Shown in pieces: positions 14,684-24,364 of a DNA stretch of 64,000 bases. The DNA comes from SAR202 cluster bacterium. GTDB lineage: Bacteria; Chloroflexota; Dehalococcoidia; Lucifugimonadales; UBA3495. Location of the stretch: assembly GCA_013204585.1 (NCBI GenBank), contig JABMNL010000043.1, positions 1 through 64,000 of the forward strand, read 5' to 3'. Under the pieces are notes generated by a model. That model had not been told where the DNA came from and did no database searches. It worked only from the letters and a program-made list of their open reading frames with translations. Made by a program: the position numbers and the translations under genes. Numbering within the stretch: the stretch's first letter is position 1; each line of letters starts with the position of its first letter.

Positions 14684-15775
14684 ATGGCTATCTCTGACCT
14701 AATCGACCGCACCATTAAAGACATCGTGCCCTTGGACGAGGACGCCATGGCCGCTGCCAGGGCTAGACAAGACCAACTGACCAAGCCCCTCGGCAGTCTG
14801 GGCCGTTTGGAAGCACTATCAATTCAACTGGCCGGAATTTTCGGCCAGGCCACGCCCAAGATAAACCGCAAGACAGTGATCTTGGCCGCCGGAGACCACG
14901 GTGTGGTAGCCGAGGGCGTCAGCGCCTATCCCCAAGACGTTACGCCAGCCATGGTGATGAACTTCCTGGGCGGCGGCGCGGCAATCAACGTGCTAGCCAA
15001 ACACGCCGGGGCCGAAATTGTGGTCATTGATGCCGGAGTAGCTGCCGACCTGCCTTCCCATCCGTTATTGCGCTCGGCCAAGATTGGTCGGGGCACCGCC
15101 AACATCGCTGTCGGACCGGCGATGAGCCGCGAACAAGCGATTCAATGTTTGGAGACTGGTATCAATATCGCCCAAGAGCAAATTGCAGATGGTTCGGACA
15201 TGCTGGCCTGCGGCGACATGGGCATCGGCAACACCACCCCATCCAGCGCCATTACCTCTGTTATAACTGGCGCAAGCGCCGACGTTACCACCGGACGTGG
15301 TACCGGCTTGGACGATGCCGCAATGGCCCATAAGGCTTCTGTGGTGCAACGGGCCATTGACGTTAACCGCCCCAATCCCCAAGACGGCCTGGACGTCCTG
15401 ATGAAGGTCGGCGGATTCGAAATTGGAGTCTTGGCCGGGGTGTTTCTCGGAACCGCCGCCGGACACCGTCCGGTGGTCGTCGACGGGTTCATCTCTGGTG
15501 CAGCGGCGTTAATCGCCCACACCATCGCCCCCCAAGCCAAGCTCCGCTTTATCGCCTCCCACCAATCAGTGGAGCCGGGCCACCAAATCGCCCTCAGTTC
15601 CATGGGATTAAACCCGCTGCTGGACATGGGCATGCGGCTGGGCGAAGGCACCGGAGCCGCCTTGGCAATGCACATCATCGAAGCGTCCGCCAAATGCCTC
15701 TCGGACATGGCCACCTTTGCCGAAGCGGGTGTCTCTGAGAAGATTGAAGACGATAACGCAGAGGCTGCGTCCTGA
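14684..15775 (+). CDS. cobT: Nicotinate-nucleotide-dimethylbenzimidazole phosphoribosyltransferase
   Basis: A 363-residue enzyme that activates the lower-ligand base (classically dimethylbenzimidazole) to its alpha-ribotide for attachment to cobinamide. Typical motifs are KPLGSLGRLE near residue 30, LAAGDHGVVAEGVSAYPQ, GDMGIGNTT and the C-terminal GEGTGAA, whose Glu321 matches the catalytic base of the family. Length is normal. It lies upstream of cobS, with which it acts in nucleotide-loop assembly. Confidence 0.95.
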   Translation: MAISDLIDRTIKDIVPLDEDAMAAARARQDQLTKPLGSLGRLEALSIQLAGIFGQATPKINRKTVILAAGDHGVVAEGVSAYPQDVTPAMVMNFLGGGAAINVLAKHAGAEIVVIDAGVAADLPSHPLLRSAKIGRGTANIAVGPAMSREQAIQCLETGINIAQEQIADGSDMLACGDMGIGNTTPSSAITSVITGASADVTTGRGTGLDDAAMAHKASVVQRAIDVNRPNPQDGLDVLMKVGGFEIGVLAGVFLGTAAGHRPVVVDGFISGAAALIAHTIAPQAKLRFIASHQSVEPGHQIALSSMGLNPLLDMGMRLGEGTGAALAMHIIEASAKCLSDMATFAEAGVSEKIEDDNAEAAS

Positions 15776-15795
15776 TTTCCTTCTGGCTCAATCCC

Positions 15796-16575
15796 TTGCG
15801 GCTGGCGGTGACCTTCCTAACTATTGTTCCTATTTCGCGCAATCTGGATAGCGGCCCAAGAGACATCAGTAACTCCCGGGCTTTCTACCCCCTAGTCGGC
15901 CTAGCGATTGGACTGCTTTTAGTGGGCGTGGAAGAAGGTTCCAGCCGGATTTTCTCCGAGCCGCTTACCGCCGCATTTCTAGTGGCGACCATGGTGATTG
16001 TCACCAGGGCACTCCACCTGGACGGACTCATGGACGTCTGCGACGGCGTGTTCGGCGGATACACCCCAGAACGACGTTTAGAGATTATGCGCGACTCCCG
16101 GGTCGGCGCCTTCGGAGTCGTCGGCGGCGTCACCGTACTTTTGTTGAAATACGGGGCATTGGTCGCCCTACTTGGGATTTCCGAACCGGGCAAAGAGTGG
16201 GCATTGTTGCTCTTCCCCGCCCTTTCCCGTTGGACGATGGTGGTCTTGTTGGGGGCGTTCCCCTACGTACGAACCCTGGGACTAGGGTCGCCGTTTCACC
16301 AAGGCGGAATTAGGATTGCCACAATATTCGCCGGTCTATCAGCCCTGGCAGCGTCATTCTTACTTGGGGGCTTTGCCGGACTGGGGCTATTCTTCGGCGT
16401 CGTGCCGCTGGCCTGGTTTATGGGCTGGGCCATGGCCAAGGCGTTGGGCGGGCTGAGTGGCGACACCTACGGAGCAACCAACGAGGTGATTGAAACGACC
16501 GTAATCATCGTCGCGACAGCCTTGGCTGCTCAAAATTGGCTCGAGCCGCTGCCCGACCTGCTGGACCGGTTCTAA
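15796..16575 (+). CDS. cobS: Adenosylcobinamide-GDP ribazoletransferase (cobalamin synthase)
   Basis: A 259-residue polytopic inner-membrane enzyme joining adenosylcobinamide-GDP and alpha-ribazole (phosphate). The metal-binding region HLDGLMDVCDGVFGG (about 74-88) and the following YTPERRLEIMRDSRVGAFG are diagnostic. Several hydrophobic helices follow. I use the TTG at 15796, but the hydrophobic start of the family may extend back to non-ATG codons overlapping the cobT stop at 15773. The gene overlaps cbiB by one base in TAATG, indicating translational coupling. Confidence 0.93.
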   Translation: MRLAVTFLTIVPISRNLDSGPRDISNSRAFYPLVGLAIGLLLVGVEEGSSRIFSEPLTAAFLVATMVIVTRALHLDGLMDVCDGVFGGYTPERRLEIMRDSRVGAFGVVGGVTVLLLKYGALVALLGISEPGKEWALLLFPALSRWTMVVLLGAFPYVRTLGLGSPFHQGGIRIATIFAGLSALAASFLLGGFAGLGLFFGVVPLAWFMGWAMAKALGGLSGDTYGATNEVIETTVIIVATALAAQNWLEPLPDLLDRF

Positions 16576-17525
16576 TGTTTCCCGGTGCCGACGACCTGGC
16601 TGTCCTGGCGCTAGCGGTGGCTTTGGACTTGACCCTGGGCGAGCCGCCAATGTGGGCCCACCCAACGGTCTGGATGGGACGGCTCACTGGGTTCTTAGAA
16701 TCCAGAGCGCCCAAGCAGGGCACTGCGGGTTTGGCGGCAGGTCTGGTCATCGCCTTATCGTTGGCCTGCCTTTGGGGAGTGGCAGCCTACTTTGTCGCCT
16801 GGGGATTAAAAGAAATCCACACCGTGGCCTTCATTGTAGTGGGGGCGGCGCTGCTGAAATCCACTTTCTCGGTGCGTCTGCTACACCGGGAGGCGGCGTT
16901 AATACGGGGCCACCTGGACCGCAATGACATGGAGCAGGTACGGGCCCGAATGCCATCGCTGGTCAGCCGCGACCCATCTAATCTGACCGCAGAACAAGCC
17001 ACCGCGGCCACCGTGGAATCGGTCTCCGAAAACATCAACGACAGCTTCCTGGCCCCCTGGCTGGCCTTTGCGCTTTTCGGGTTGTCTGGAGCCTTCGTTT
17101 TCCGGGCCATCAACACGCTGGACAGTATGATAGGCTACCGTGGAGTCTACGAGCACCTGGGCAAGACTTCCGCCCGACTCGATGACCTGATAAACCTGAT
17201 TCCAGCACGGCTGGGCGGGTTCTTGTTGGTAGCCGCCAGCGCCTTTCTTCCGGGCCAAAATATGGCGCGAGCCTGGCGCATCATGTGGCGTCACAATGGC
17301 CGCACCCAAAGTCCCAACGCTGGCTGGACCATGAGCGGCATGGCTGGGGCGCTTGGGGTACAACTACAGAAAGTGGACCCGGATGTTGGCTACCAATTAG
17401 GCGAACCAGACCGACCGCTGGAGCCTCAGGACATCACCAGAACGATTCAGTCCATGTACCTGGTGGGCGCATTCGGTCTGGCGATTGCCTTTGCAATAAT
17501 TTACGTCCGTCACAGTATATTCTAA
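16575..17525 (+). CDS. cbiB: Adenosylcobinamide-phosphate synthase CbiB
   Basis: A 316-residue inner-membrane protein that attaches aminopropanol phosphate (or an equivalent) to adenosylcobyric acid. Motifs are LDLTLGEPPMWAHPTVWMGR near the N-terminus, SRDPSNLT, VESVSENINDSFLAP and FRAINTLDSMIGYR, all typical of CbiB. An open frame extends to 16536, but the ATG at 16575, overlapping the cobS stop (TAATG), fits the family N-terminus. It lies directly before the aminotransferase-like CobD, whose product it uses. Confidence 0.95.
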   Translation: MFPGADDLAVLALAVALDLTLGEPPMWAHPTVWMGRLTGFLESRAPKQGTAGLAAGLVIALSLACLWGVAAYFVAWGLKEIHTVAFIVVGAALLKSTFSVRLLHREAALIRGHLDRNDMEQVRARMPSLVSRDPSNLTAEQATAATVESVSENINDSFLAPWLAFALFGLSGAFVFRAINTLDSMIGYRGVYEHLGKTSARLDDLINLIPARLGGFLLVAASAFLPGQNMARAWRIMWRHNGRTQSPNAGWTMSGMAGALGVQLQKVDPDVGYQLGEPDRPLEPQDITRTIQSMYLVGAFGLAIAFAIIYVRHSIF

Positions 17526-17541
17526 GAGCGTCCCTCTATTC

Positions 17542-18675
17542 ATGCCAACCGAACCACAGCCAAACCAACCACATGAAAACCCGGCGAACAGCCGACCGGT
17601 GCACGGAAGTATTCAGCCCAGCGAGTTGCGCGCACTGGGTCTGAAACCGGAAGACCTGTTGGACTTCAGCGCCAGCATCAGCCCGATTGGCCCCCCGGAA
17701 GGCGTCTGGGATGCCATCCGGAGTGTGAATCTGGGCACTTACCCCGATCCAGAGTGCCTTGAACTCCGTGAGGCCATCTCCCATCACGTCTCAACACCGT
17801 CCCAACAAATTCCCATCGAGCAGGTTTTCGTTGGCAACGGCTCCACCGAGATATTCCATCTGCTGGCGCGAACCTACCTGTCCCACAGCCGCACCGCGTT
17901 ATTGATGACCCCGACCTATGGCGAATACGCTGGGGCCTGCAATCTGGCCGGGGCTAAAGTCTTGAACTTTGAAGCCGACCTAAAAGGCGATTTTCGGTGG
18001 GACATCGCCGCCGCCTCGAGTCTAATCAGCGCCGAGAAGCCGGACATCTCAATTGTCTGCAACCCCAACAACCCAACAGGCGTCTACTTGGGCCGCCAAG
18101 AAGTCGAGACCCTGGCCAAGGCGGCCAGCGACGCAGGCAGCCTGTTGGTGGTGGACGAAGCTTATCTGTCTTTTGTGGAACAGCCTTGGGGCTCCCTGGA
18201 GTTGCTGGAACAGTCCAATGTGATGTTGGTGCGCTCCATGACCAAGGACTACGCCCAGACCGCCCTCCGACTTGGCTACGCCCTGGCTTCGGAAGACGTA
18301 GTCTCTCGGATCAGAGCCTACCAACCCGATTGGAGCGTCAATAGCCTGGCCCAGAAGGCGGGCATTTCGGCTTTGGAGGATTTGGGGTATCTGCCCAAAG
18401 CCAGAAACGCCGTGTTCGCCGCCAAGAAATACTTAATCGAAGAACTGGCCGCACTTGGACTGGAAGTGCCACACTCGGAAGCCAACTTCATATTGATTAA
18501 AGTTGGCGACTCACCCAAATGGCGGTCCCTACTGTTGGCCAAAGGCATGGTGGTCAGGGACTGCACTTCTTTCGGTCTGCCAGAATATATCCGGGTCGGA
18601 ATTCGCGCCATGGACGACTGCCAGCGTTTGGTGGCCGCCCTGACTGAAGTCGCCTCCGCCGCCCTTGCTGATTAA
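17542..18675 (+). CDS. cobD: Threonine-phosphate decarboxylase (CobD), HisC-like PLP enzyme
   Basis: A 377-residue fold-type I PLP enzyme. DFSASISPIGPP near residue 45, GNGSTEIFHLLAR, NPNNPTG and DEAYLSF are typical, and Lys235 in SMTKDYAQTALRLGY is the predicted Schiff-base lysine. The family includes histidinol-phosphate aminotransferase, but the DFSA-x-I-x-PxGPP signature and the position 16 bases after cbiB favour decarboxylation of threonine phosphate to aminopropanol phosphate. It is the last cob gene; no cobyric acid synthase or cobinamide kinase gene lies in the operon. Confidence 0.9.
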   Translation: MPTEPQPNQPHENPANSRPVHGSIQPSELRALGLKPEDLLDFSASISPIGPPEGVWDAIRSVNLGTYPDPECLELREAISHHVSTPSQQIPIEQVFVGNGSTEIFHLLARTYLSHSRTALLMTPTYGEYAGACNLAGAKVLNFEADLKGDFRWDIAAASSLISAEKPDISIVCNPNNPTGVYLGRQEVETLAKAASDAGSLLVVDEAYLSFVEQPWGSLELLEQSNVMLVRSMTKDYAQTALRLGYALASEDVVSRIRAYQPDWSVNSLAQKAGISALEDLGYLPKARNAVFAAKKYLIEELAALGLEVPHSEANFILIKVGDSPKWRSLLLAKGMVVRDCTSFGLPEYIRVGIRAMDDCQRLVAALTEVASAALAD

Positions 18676-18763
18676 TAGCAGGGGAATTAGAATCAATTCG
18701 ACATCATCACCAGGAACTAAGGGCGTCAGCCGCCCTCCCAAACCGTGATAGGAGTCCCATTCC

Positions 18764-19393
18764 ATGACTACTACCGACAATTCGGCAACCAAGCAGACCA
18801 CCACCGGACAGGCCGTTGGCGGCAGCCGGTTCAACGAAAATTTCGGAGCGCCATCCGACCGAGCGGTACTGAAAATCAAGACCCATCTGACCCCTTACGT
18901 TCAGGAGTTTGTGCGGGCCGCCCCATTTGCAGTCATGGCCACCACCGACGGTCAGGGCCGTTGTGATGCCTCGCCCAAGGGAGGCAAACCCGGCTTCGTA
19001 AAAGTTATCGACGAGAAGCATTTGCTGTTCCCTGACGTGGCTGGCAACCGGCTCTTCCAGTCCTACCAGAACATTGACGAAAACCCATACATCGGCCTAA
19101 TTTTCTTCATCCCCGGAATCAAAGACACCGTCCGGGTTAACGGCAAGGTCAGCATCGTCGGCAAAGATGAACTGGAACGCCAGAATATCGAGCTTTCACT
19201 CTACGAGACCGACGACAATTCCAAGCACTTGCAAGGAATGTTGATTGAGGTTGAAGAAGCCTACGGCCACTGCCCTCGGTCACTCAACTTCTCGCACTTT
19301 TGGGACGCCGACGAAATAGCCAAGAACCAGGAGACATCTCCCATCCCAGAGCGCACAGACGAAAATTACTACCGCCACCAAGAGGGAAGTTAG
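18764..19393 (+). CDS. Pyridoxamine 5'-phosphate oxidase-family FMN/F420-binding protein
   Basis: A 209-residue split-barrel flavin-binding protein. Family stretches are PFAVMATTDGQGRCDASPKGG (in part), LLFPDVAGNRLFQSYQNI and NPYIGLIFFIPGI, resembling the uncharacterised PPOX subfamily often named after DR2398. This is not the pdxH-type oxidase itself. The N-terminal ~35 residues are polar and variable. A terminator follows. It may respond to flavin redox chemistry, but the substrate cannot be read from the sequence. Confidence 0.85.
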   Translation: MTTTDNSATKQTTTGQAVGGSRFNENFGAPSDRAVLKIKTHLTPYVQEFVRAAPFAVMATTDGQGRCDASPKGGKPGFVKVIDEKHLLFPDVAGNRLFQSYQNIDENPYIGLIFFIPGIKDTVRVNGKVSIVGKDELERQNIELSLYETDDNSKHLQGMLIEVEEAYGHCPRSLNFSHFWDADEIAKNQETSPIPERTDENYYRHQEGS

Positions 19394-19433
19394 CCGTCAG
19401 CTGAGGGCTGACAGCTTTCAGCTACGAGAGCCT

Positions 19434-19469
19434 AAAGAGGCCCCGGACAATTGTCTAGGGCCTCTTTTT
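19434..19469 (+). terminator. Rho-independent terminator after the PPOX-family gene
   Basis: AAAGAGGCCC (19434-19443) pairs with 19458-19467 and runs into a T-tract. The loop contains the palindrome GACAATTGTC, which can extend the hairpin. Confidence 0.9.
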
Positions 19470-19613
19470 ATGTCCGAAAATCCGGGTCCATCTGAAAAAT
19501 TAAAACCCCAGGCTGGCAAATTTTTCAGGACCGACCTTCCGGTTTACAACGGCGGTAGCCCACCGTAATATGGGTAGAAGGATCCAACCGGAACCACTTA
19601 AGGATTTCTACAA

Positions 19614-22268
19614 ATGGTAACCATTTCATTTGAAAAACATACACTGTCCAACGGCCTGGACGTGATACTCCACGAAGACCACAGCATCCCCATAGTCGCG
19701 GTAAATGTCTGGTACCACGTGGGCTCCAAAGACGAAGAACTAGGCCGAACCGGGTTCGCTCACCTATTCGAACACGTCATGTTCGAGGGCTCCAAGCACC
19801 ACAATGCTAGCCATTTCGAACCGCTCCAAAGGGCCGGCGCCAACCTGAACGGCTCCACGACCTCTGACCGCACCAATTACTGGGAAGACGTGCCGACCAA
19901 CTACCTGGAACTGGCCCTGTGGCTCGAAGCCGACCGCATGGGATTCTTGCTGGACGCCCTGGACCAAAAGAACTTTGACGTTCAACGGGACGTGGTTAAA
20001 AATGAGCGCCGCCAGTCTTACGAGAACCGGCCCTACGGCATGGCCCATGGCCACCTGCAAGAAGCCCTATTCCCACTGCCCCACCCCTATAACTGGATGA
20101 CCATCGGTTCCCAAGAAGACTTGGACGCCGCCAATCTGGACGACATCAAAGACTTCTTCAAGCGGTTCTATTCCCCGGTCAACGCCAGCTTGGCCATCGC
20201 CGGGGACATCAACCTGGGACAAACGCTGGAGATGGTCAACCGCTACTTCGGCGACCTGCCACCCGGCGAGTCGGTGCTCCGCAAGGGACGCCATGACTCC
20301 GGCCTAAAAGGGCGTATCGAACTTGAGATGCGGGACAAAGTAACTCTGCCCAGGACCTATATCGCCTGGCCGACGCCTCCCGAGAGCCACCCCGACGATG
20401 CCGCGTTAGAGATTTACCAAGCCATTATGTCCGATGGGCTGACCTCCCGATTGCACAAGTCTTTGGTCTATGAAAAACAGATTGCCCAGGGCGCGGGCAT
20501 GCGCTACAGTTCGTCGGAAATTGCCGGACAATGTGTCCTCCATGTCACCGCCGCCGAAGGCCATGAACTGGCCGAAGTGGAAGCTGCCGCCGATGCGGAA
20601 ATGGCCCGGTTCTTAAAAGAACCGCCCACCGACGAAGAAATGACTAGGGTCAAGAACCGCATCGAAGCCAGCCATTTTCGCCAGTTGGCGCGCATCGGCG
20701 GGTTTGGCGGTCGCGCCGATCAACTAAACCATTTCAGCGTCTTTAATTCCAACCCCGACCTGATTAACACCAGCCTGGACAAGTACTTGGCGGTAACCCG
20801 CGAAGATGTAATGCGAGTGGCCGAGACAGTCATGGGTGACAACCAAGTCCGGTTGCGAGTGCTGCCTGAGCCCGCTCTATCGCCAGCCACCACCACTGTC
20901 GACCGTACAATAATGCCGCCACCATCGAGTGAGCCGTCATTCACCCCACCCACTCCTACTGCAACCAAGCTGTCCAACGGCATGGGCGTCACAGTCGTCG
21001 AGCAGCGCGGTCTTCCCGTAGTCGCCTTTGGCCTGCTAATGGACGCCGGGGCCTCCCTTGACCCGGAACACCTGCCCGGACTTGCCGGGTTCACGGCCCA
21101 GATGTTGCCCGAGGGCACCAACTCCAAGACCAGCCAAGAGATTGCCCAAGCCTTCGAGTTTATCGGCTCTCGGATATCGACCGACGGCCGCCGCGAATAC
21201 ACTCTAATATCGGCAGAGACCCTGACCAAGCACTGGCCCACGGCCTTGGAACTGACCGCCGATTTGGTGCTGAACCCCAGCTTCCCAGACCACGAAATAG
21301 AACGGGTCCGCCGAGAACACCTGACCGACCTGCGCCGGGGCAAGGACGAGCCCAACGCCGTCGCCGAACAACTGATGGCTAGCCTGGTCTTCAACCAAAC
21401 CTCGGGCTACGGACATCCACTGTCAGGCACTGAAAAATCCATCGGCGCGTTGACCCGCAACGACTTGGTTACTCAATTCACCCGCGACTACAGGCCAGCG
21501 TCCGCCAACCTAATTGTGGTGGGCGACGTCAGCATTGATGAGGCGGTACAAAAAGCGGAGGCAGTGTTTGGCGGCTGGAAGGGCGACGGCCCGTCGGCCA
21601 ATGGTCGGACACCAGTGCAGCCTTCCAACGGAGTTGCCACCGTCTATCTGGTGGACCGGCCCGGAGCGCCCCAATCGGTGATTCGCGCCCTCCAGACCAC
21701 CATCCCTCGAAGTCACCCTGACTACTTGGGATTGACCCTGATGAACTACTCTTTCGGGGGCCAATTCTCCGCTCGGTTGAACCAAAACCTGCGGCAAGAA
21801 AAGGGCTACAGCTACGGCTACCAGTCCAACATTCAGTGGTACCGTGGTCCGTCACTGATGTTAGCTGGCGGCTCGGTGCAAACCGAGGTCACCAAAGAAT
21901 CGGTGTTTGAGACCTTGAAGGAATTCAACGAGGTCCGGGGTTCCCGGCCAATCAGCCAAGAAGAATTGGACACCGCCAAAGCCGGTATCTTGCGGAGTTT
22001 CCCGGCCAATTTTGAGCGCCCAGGCGCCGTCTTGGGGCAAGTGCTCCAGATGGTCCAGTTCAACCTATCCAACGACTATTTCCAAACCGTACGGGCCAAC
22101 CTGGAGGCCGTCACGCTCGAAGACATTCACCGCATTACCCAGGAATTGGTCCGCCCCGACCAATTAAAAATCCTGGTGGTGGGCGACCGCCAAACCATCG
22201 AATCCGGACTCCGGGAATTGGATGTCCCCACCGTCCTCCTCGACGTGGACGGCGTAGAAATCACTTAA
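19614..22268 (+). CDS. M16 family zinc metallopeptidase, two-domain (pitrilysin/PqqL type)
   Basis: An 884-residue protein with two M16 modules fused. The first (about 1-420) has the inverted zinc motif HLFEH at 50-54, preceded by GSKDEELGRTGFA, and the downstream NERRQSYENRPYG that supplies the third zinc ligand. The second half (about 450-880) is a homologous module without the HxxEH motif, as usual for the structural partner domain. No signal peptide is evident, suggesting cytoplasmic peptide degradation. It is a stand-alone gene between terminators at 19434 and 22295. Confidence 0.93.
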   Translation: MVTISFEKHTLSNGLDVILHEDHSIPIVAVNVWYHVGSKDEELGRTGFAHLFEHVMFEGSKHHNASHFEPLQRAGANLNGSTTSDRTNYWEDVPTNYLELALWLEADRMGFLLDALDQKNFDVQRDVVKNERRQSYENRPYGMAHGHLQEALFPLPHPYNWMTIGSQEDLDAANLDDIKDFFKRFYSPVNASLAIAGDINLGQTLEMVNRYFGDLPPGESVLRKGRHDSGLKGRIELEMRDKVTLPRTYIAWPTPPESHPDDAALEIYQAIMSDGLTSRLHKSLVYEKQIAQGAGMRYSSSEIAGQCVLHVTAAEGHELAEVEAAADAEMARFLKEPPTDEEMTRVKNRIEASHFRQLARIGGFGGRADQLNHFSVFNSNPDLINTSLDKYLAVTREDVMRVAETVMGDNQVRLRVLPEPALSPATTTVDRTIMPPPSSEPSFTPPTPTATKLSNGMGVTVVEQRGLPVVAFGLLMDAGASLDPEHLPGLAGFTAQMLPEGTNSKTSQEIAQAFEFIGSRISTDGRREYTLISAETLTKHWPTALELTADLVLNPSFPDHEIERVRREHLTDLRRGKDEPNAVAEQLMASLVFNQTSGYGHPLSGTEKSIGALTRNDLVTQFTRDYRPASANLIVVGDVSIDEAVQKAEAVFGGWKGDGPSANGRTPVQPSNGVATVYLVDRPGAPQSVIRALQTTIPRSHPDYLGLTLMNYSFGGQFSARLNQNLRQEKGYSYGYQSNIQWYRGPSLMLAGGSVQTEVTKESVFETLKEFNEVRGSRPISQEELDTAKAGILRSFPANFERPGAVLGQVLQMVQFNLSNDYFQTVRANLEAVTLEDIHRITQELVRPDQLKILVVGDRQTIESGLRELDVPTVLLDVDGVEIT

Positions 22269-22294
22269 CCGGTCATCTCTCTCAAGCAAAACAA

Positions 22295-22321
22295 AAGGGC
22301 CCGCCGTTCTGGCGGGCCCTT
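22295..22321. terminator. Convergent-gene terminator hairpin
   Basis: A perfect 11-bp stem AAGGGCCCGCC (22295-22305) pairs with 22311-22321 around GTTCT. Read on the minus strand it is followed by TTTTGTTTT, so it best serves the HtrA-like gene; on the plus strand it also lies 27 bases after the M16 peptidase. Confidence 0.88.
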
Positions 22322-22361
22322 ATGTATTTCCTCTACGGATACCTTGGCAATATCTTGGCGA

Positions 22362-23510
22362 TTACTGCCGAGGCCGCTCTCCCAATTCCAGGGTCACCGT
22401 AATTCGAGTTCCTCCTCCGTTGGCCGACCGGAAAACCTCGACCTCAACTTTCTGCCCGGCGGTGAACTCCTGCTTCAGCAGTCTAACTAAGTCCGATACC
22501 GTGGCAACGTCGTGGCCGTCAACATTCACGACAATATCTCCTGGCTGAATGCCAGCACGGTCGGACGGACCGTCAGCCACTATGGTCTGAATGATTACGC
22601 CCTCGCGGATGGGCAGGCCCACCTCGGCTGCTACTTCAGGTGCTAAGTCAGCCATCCAGGCTCCCATCCAGGCCCAACGGACATGTCCCAATTCAATTAA
22701 CTGCTCTGCTACTTGTAACGCCGTCTCCGTGTTGATGGCAAAGCCGATACCTTCCACAGCAGTGCCGCCACCCTGGCTGGTGCCCCGCAAAACGGCGGTA
22801 TTGATTCCCACGAGGTTACCCCCTAGATCAATCAACGGGCCGCCGCTATTGCCGGGGTTAATCGATGTGTCGGTCTGAATCAAGTCGTAAAGGGTGACAC
22901 CTGCCGACGCTTCAATCGAACGGCCCAGCGCCGAGACGACACCCACGGTGACAGTGGGGCCGCCAGGTAGAGCCAACGCGTTTCCGATTGCTATCACCCA
23001 CTCGCCAGCTCGCAGGTCATCACGCACTTTCAATGGAATAAACGGGTAGGCGCCCGCCGGTAGCTGAAGCACTGCCAAGTCCGACAGCCGGTCAGCGCCT
23101 ACAACCTCGGCCACAACCTGGGTGCCGTCGTCCTGGGTGACAGTAATCGCTACACCACCTTCAATGACATGGTTGTTGGTCAACACCAGGCCCGACGAGT
23201 CGAAGATTACGCCGGTGCCGCTACCGAAGCTGGACCGCGTCCGACCAAAGAAATCCTGGCTAACGACCTCGGCCACAATCGAGACCACTGCCGGGCGGAC
23301 TCGTTCCACCGTGTCGGCAATGTTGGGCAGTTGCAGCATGTTGCTGGTGTCAGCAATGGTTGTCGGAACCGGCTGTGCGGTTGCAGTGGGAGATGGGGTT
23401 GCGCCCGAACAAGCGACAGCAATCAAGACCAACATCACAACAGCAACAGAAGTCTTTGCAAATACCTTGGGGCGGCTCAATTGGAACATCGTACGCAAAT
23501 ACCTCAACAT
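22362..23510 (-). CDS. HtrA/DegP-type trypsin-like serine protease, lipoprotein with PDZ domain
   Basis: A 382-residue secreted protease. The N-terminus is a lipoprotein signal with the lipobox IAVAC (Cys34), then a Ser/Thr/Pro linker. The trypsin-like domain shows the triad in LTNNHVIEGG (His), LSDLAVLQL (Asp) and NPGNSGGPLID (Ser). One PDZ domain follows (about 285-380, with DRAGIQPGDIVVNVDG). It would degrade or chaperone misfolded proteins at the cell surface. Its ATG overlaps the rph stop codon in TAATG, so the two genes are translationally coupled. Confidence 0.94.
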   Translation of the reverse strand: MLRYLRTMFQLSRPKVFAKTSVAVVMLVLIAVACSGATPSPTATAQPVPTTIADTSNMLQLPNIADTVERVRPAVVSIVAEVVSQDFFGRTRSSFGSGTGVIFDSSGLVLTNNHVIEGGVAITVTQDDGTQVVAEVVGADRLSDLAVLQLPAGAYPFIPLKVRDDLRAGEWVIAIGNALALPGGPTVTVGVVSALGRSIEASAGVTLYDLIQTDTSINPGNSGGPLIDLGGNLVGINTAVLRGTSQGGGTAVEGIGFAINTETALQVAEQLIELGHVRWAWMGAWMADLAPEVAAEVGLPIREGVIIQTIVADGPSDRAGIQPGDIVVNVDGHDVATVSDLVRLLKQEFTAGQKVEVEVFRSANGGGTRITVTLELGERPRQ

Positions 23511-24262
23511 TACTGGAAGTTTGTGGCCGCCTCGCGCTGAATGCGGAACAACGGCTCCATACCCCTGGCCGCCAATGACAGCACGTCTTCAACTTGCGTG
23601 CGAGGAAATGGCTGTGCCTCGGTCGCACCCTGTATCTCTACCAGGCCGCCTTGAGCGGTCAGTACAACGTTGAAATCAACGTCGGCTACAAAGTCCTCTT
23701 CATAACAGAGGTCGAGCAAGAGTTGTCCCTTCAAAATACCCACGCTGATGGCCGCCACGGGAGAAAGCAACGGCAGTTTTTTCAATACTTTGTTCTTCAC
23801 CAGCATCTGCAATGCTTGATGCAATGCGACATAAGCGCCGGTGATGGCCGCGGTGCGAGTGCCGCCGTCGGCCTGTATCACATCGCAGTCAATTTGGACG
23901 GTGCGCTCACCAAGGGCTTCAAGGTCGGTGACGGCCCGCAGCGACCGGCCAATGAGCCGCTGAATCTCTTGCGAGCGTCCGCTGGGCTTTCCAGACTCGC
24001 GTTCCCGAGTGTTCCGTGTGTTGGTGGCCCTGGGCAACATGGAGTATTCGGCGGTGACCCAGCCCTTACCCTGGCCGCGCAGAAATCCCGGAACCTTTTC
24101 CTCCAGGGAGGCGGCGCATAGCACCTTGGTGGTGCCCATTTCGATCAAAGCCGACCCTTCGGCGTATTTCTGATAACCGGGTGTGATGGTGATGGGGCGG
24201 AGTTGGTCCCAATCACGTCCGTCGGGTCTCGAATATTCAGTCAATTGTTGTTGGAGCCTCAA
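23510..24262 (-). CDS. rph: Ribonuclease PH
   Basis: A 250-residue phosphorolytic 3'-5' exoribonuclease that trims tRNA 3' ends. Motifs are [16 protein letters not shown] at the N-terminus, [27 protein letters not shown] (in part), [19 protein letters not shown] and DLCYEEDF. The start is TTG. It is upstream of and overlaps the HtrA-like lipoprotein gene by one base, an unusual pairing of RNA processing with envelope proteolysis. Confidence 0.96.
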   Translation of the reverse strand: MRLQQQLTEYSRPDGRDWDQLRPITITPGYQKYAEGSALIEMGTTKVLCAASLEEKVPGFLRGQGKGWVTAEYSMLPRATNTRNTRERESGKPSGRSQEIQRLIGRSLRAVTDLEALGERTVQIDCDVIQADGGTRTAAITGAYVALHQALQMLVKNKVLKKLPLLSPVAAISVGILKGQLLLDLCYEEDFVADVDFNVVLTAQGGLVEIQGATEAQPFPRTQVEDVLSLAARGMEPLFRIQREAATNFQ

Positions 24263-24364
24263 TATGAATTGTTGAATCGGATGAGCCCAAAACTCTCTAA
24301 ACGAGTCTGGACGTCAAAATCCAGTATACATTAAGGCCTAGCTAAATTAGCTCCGAACCAACGG

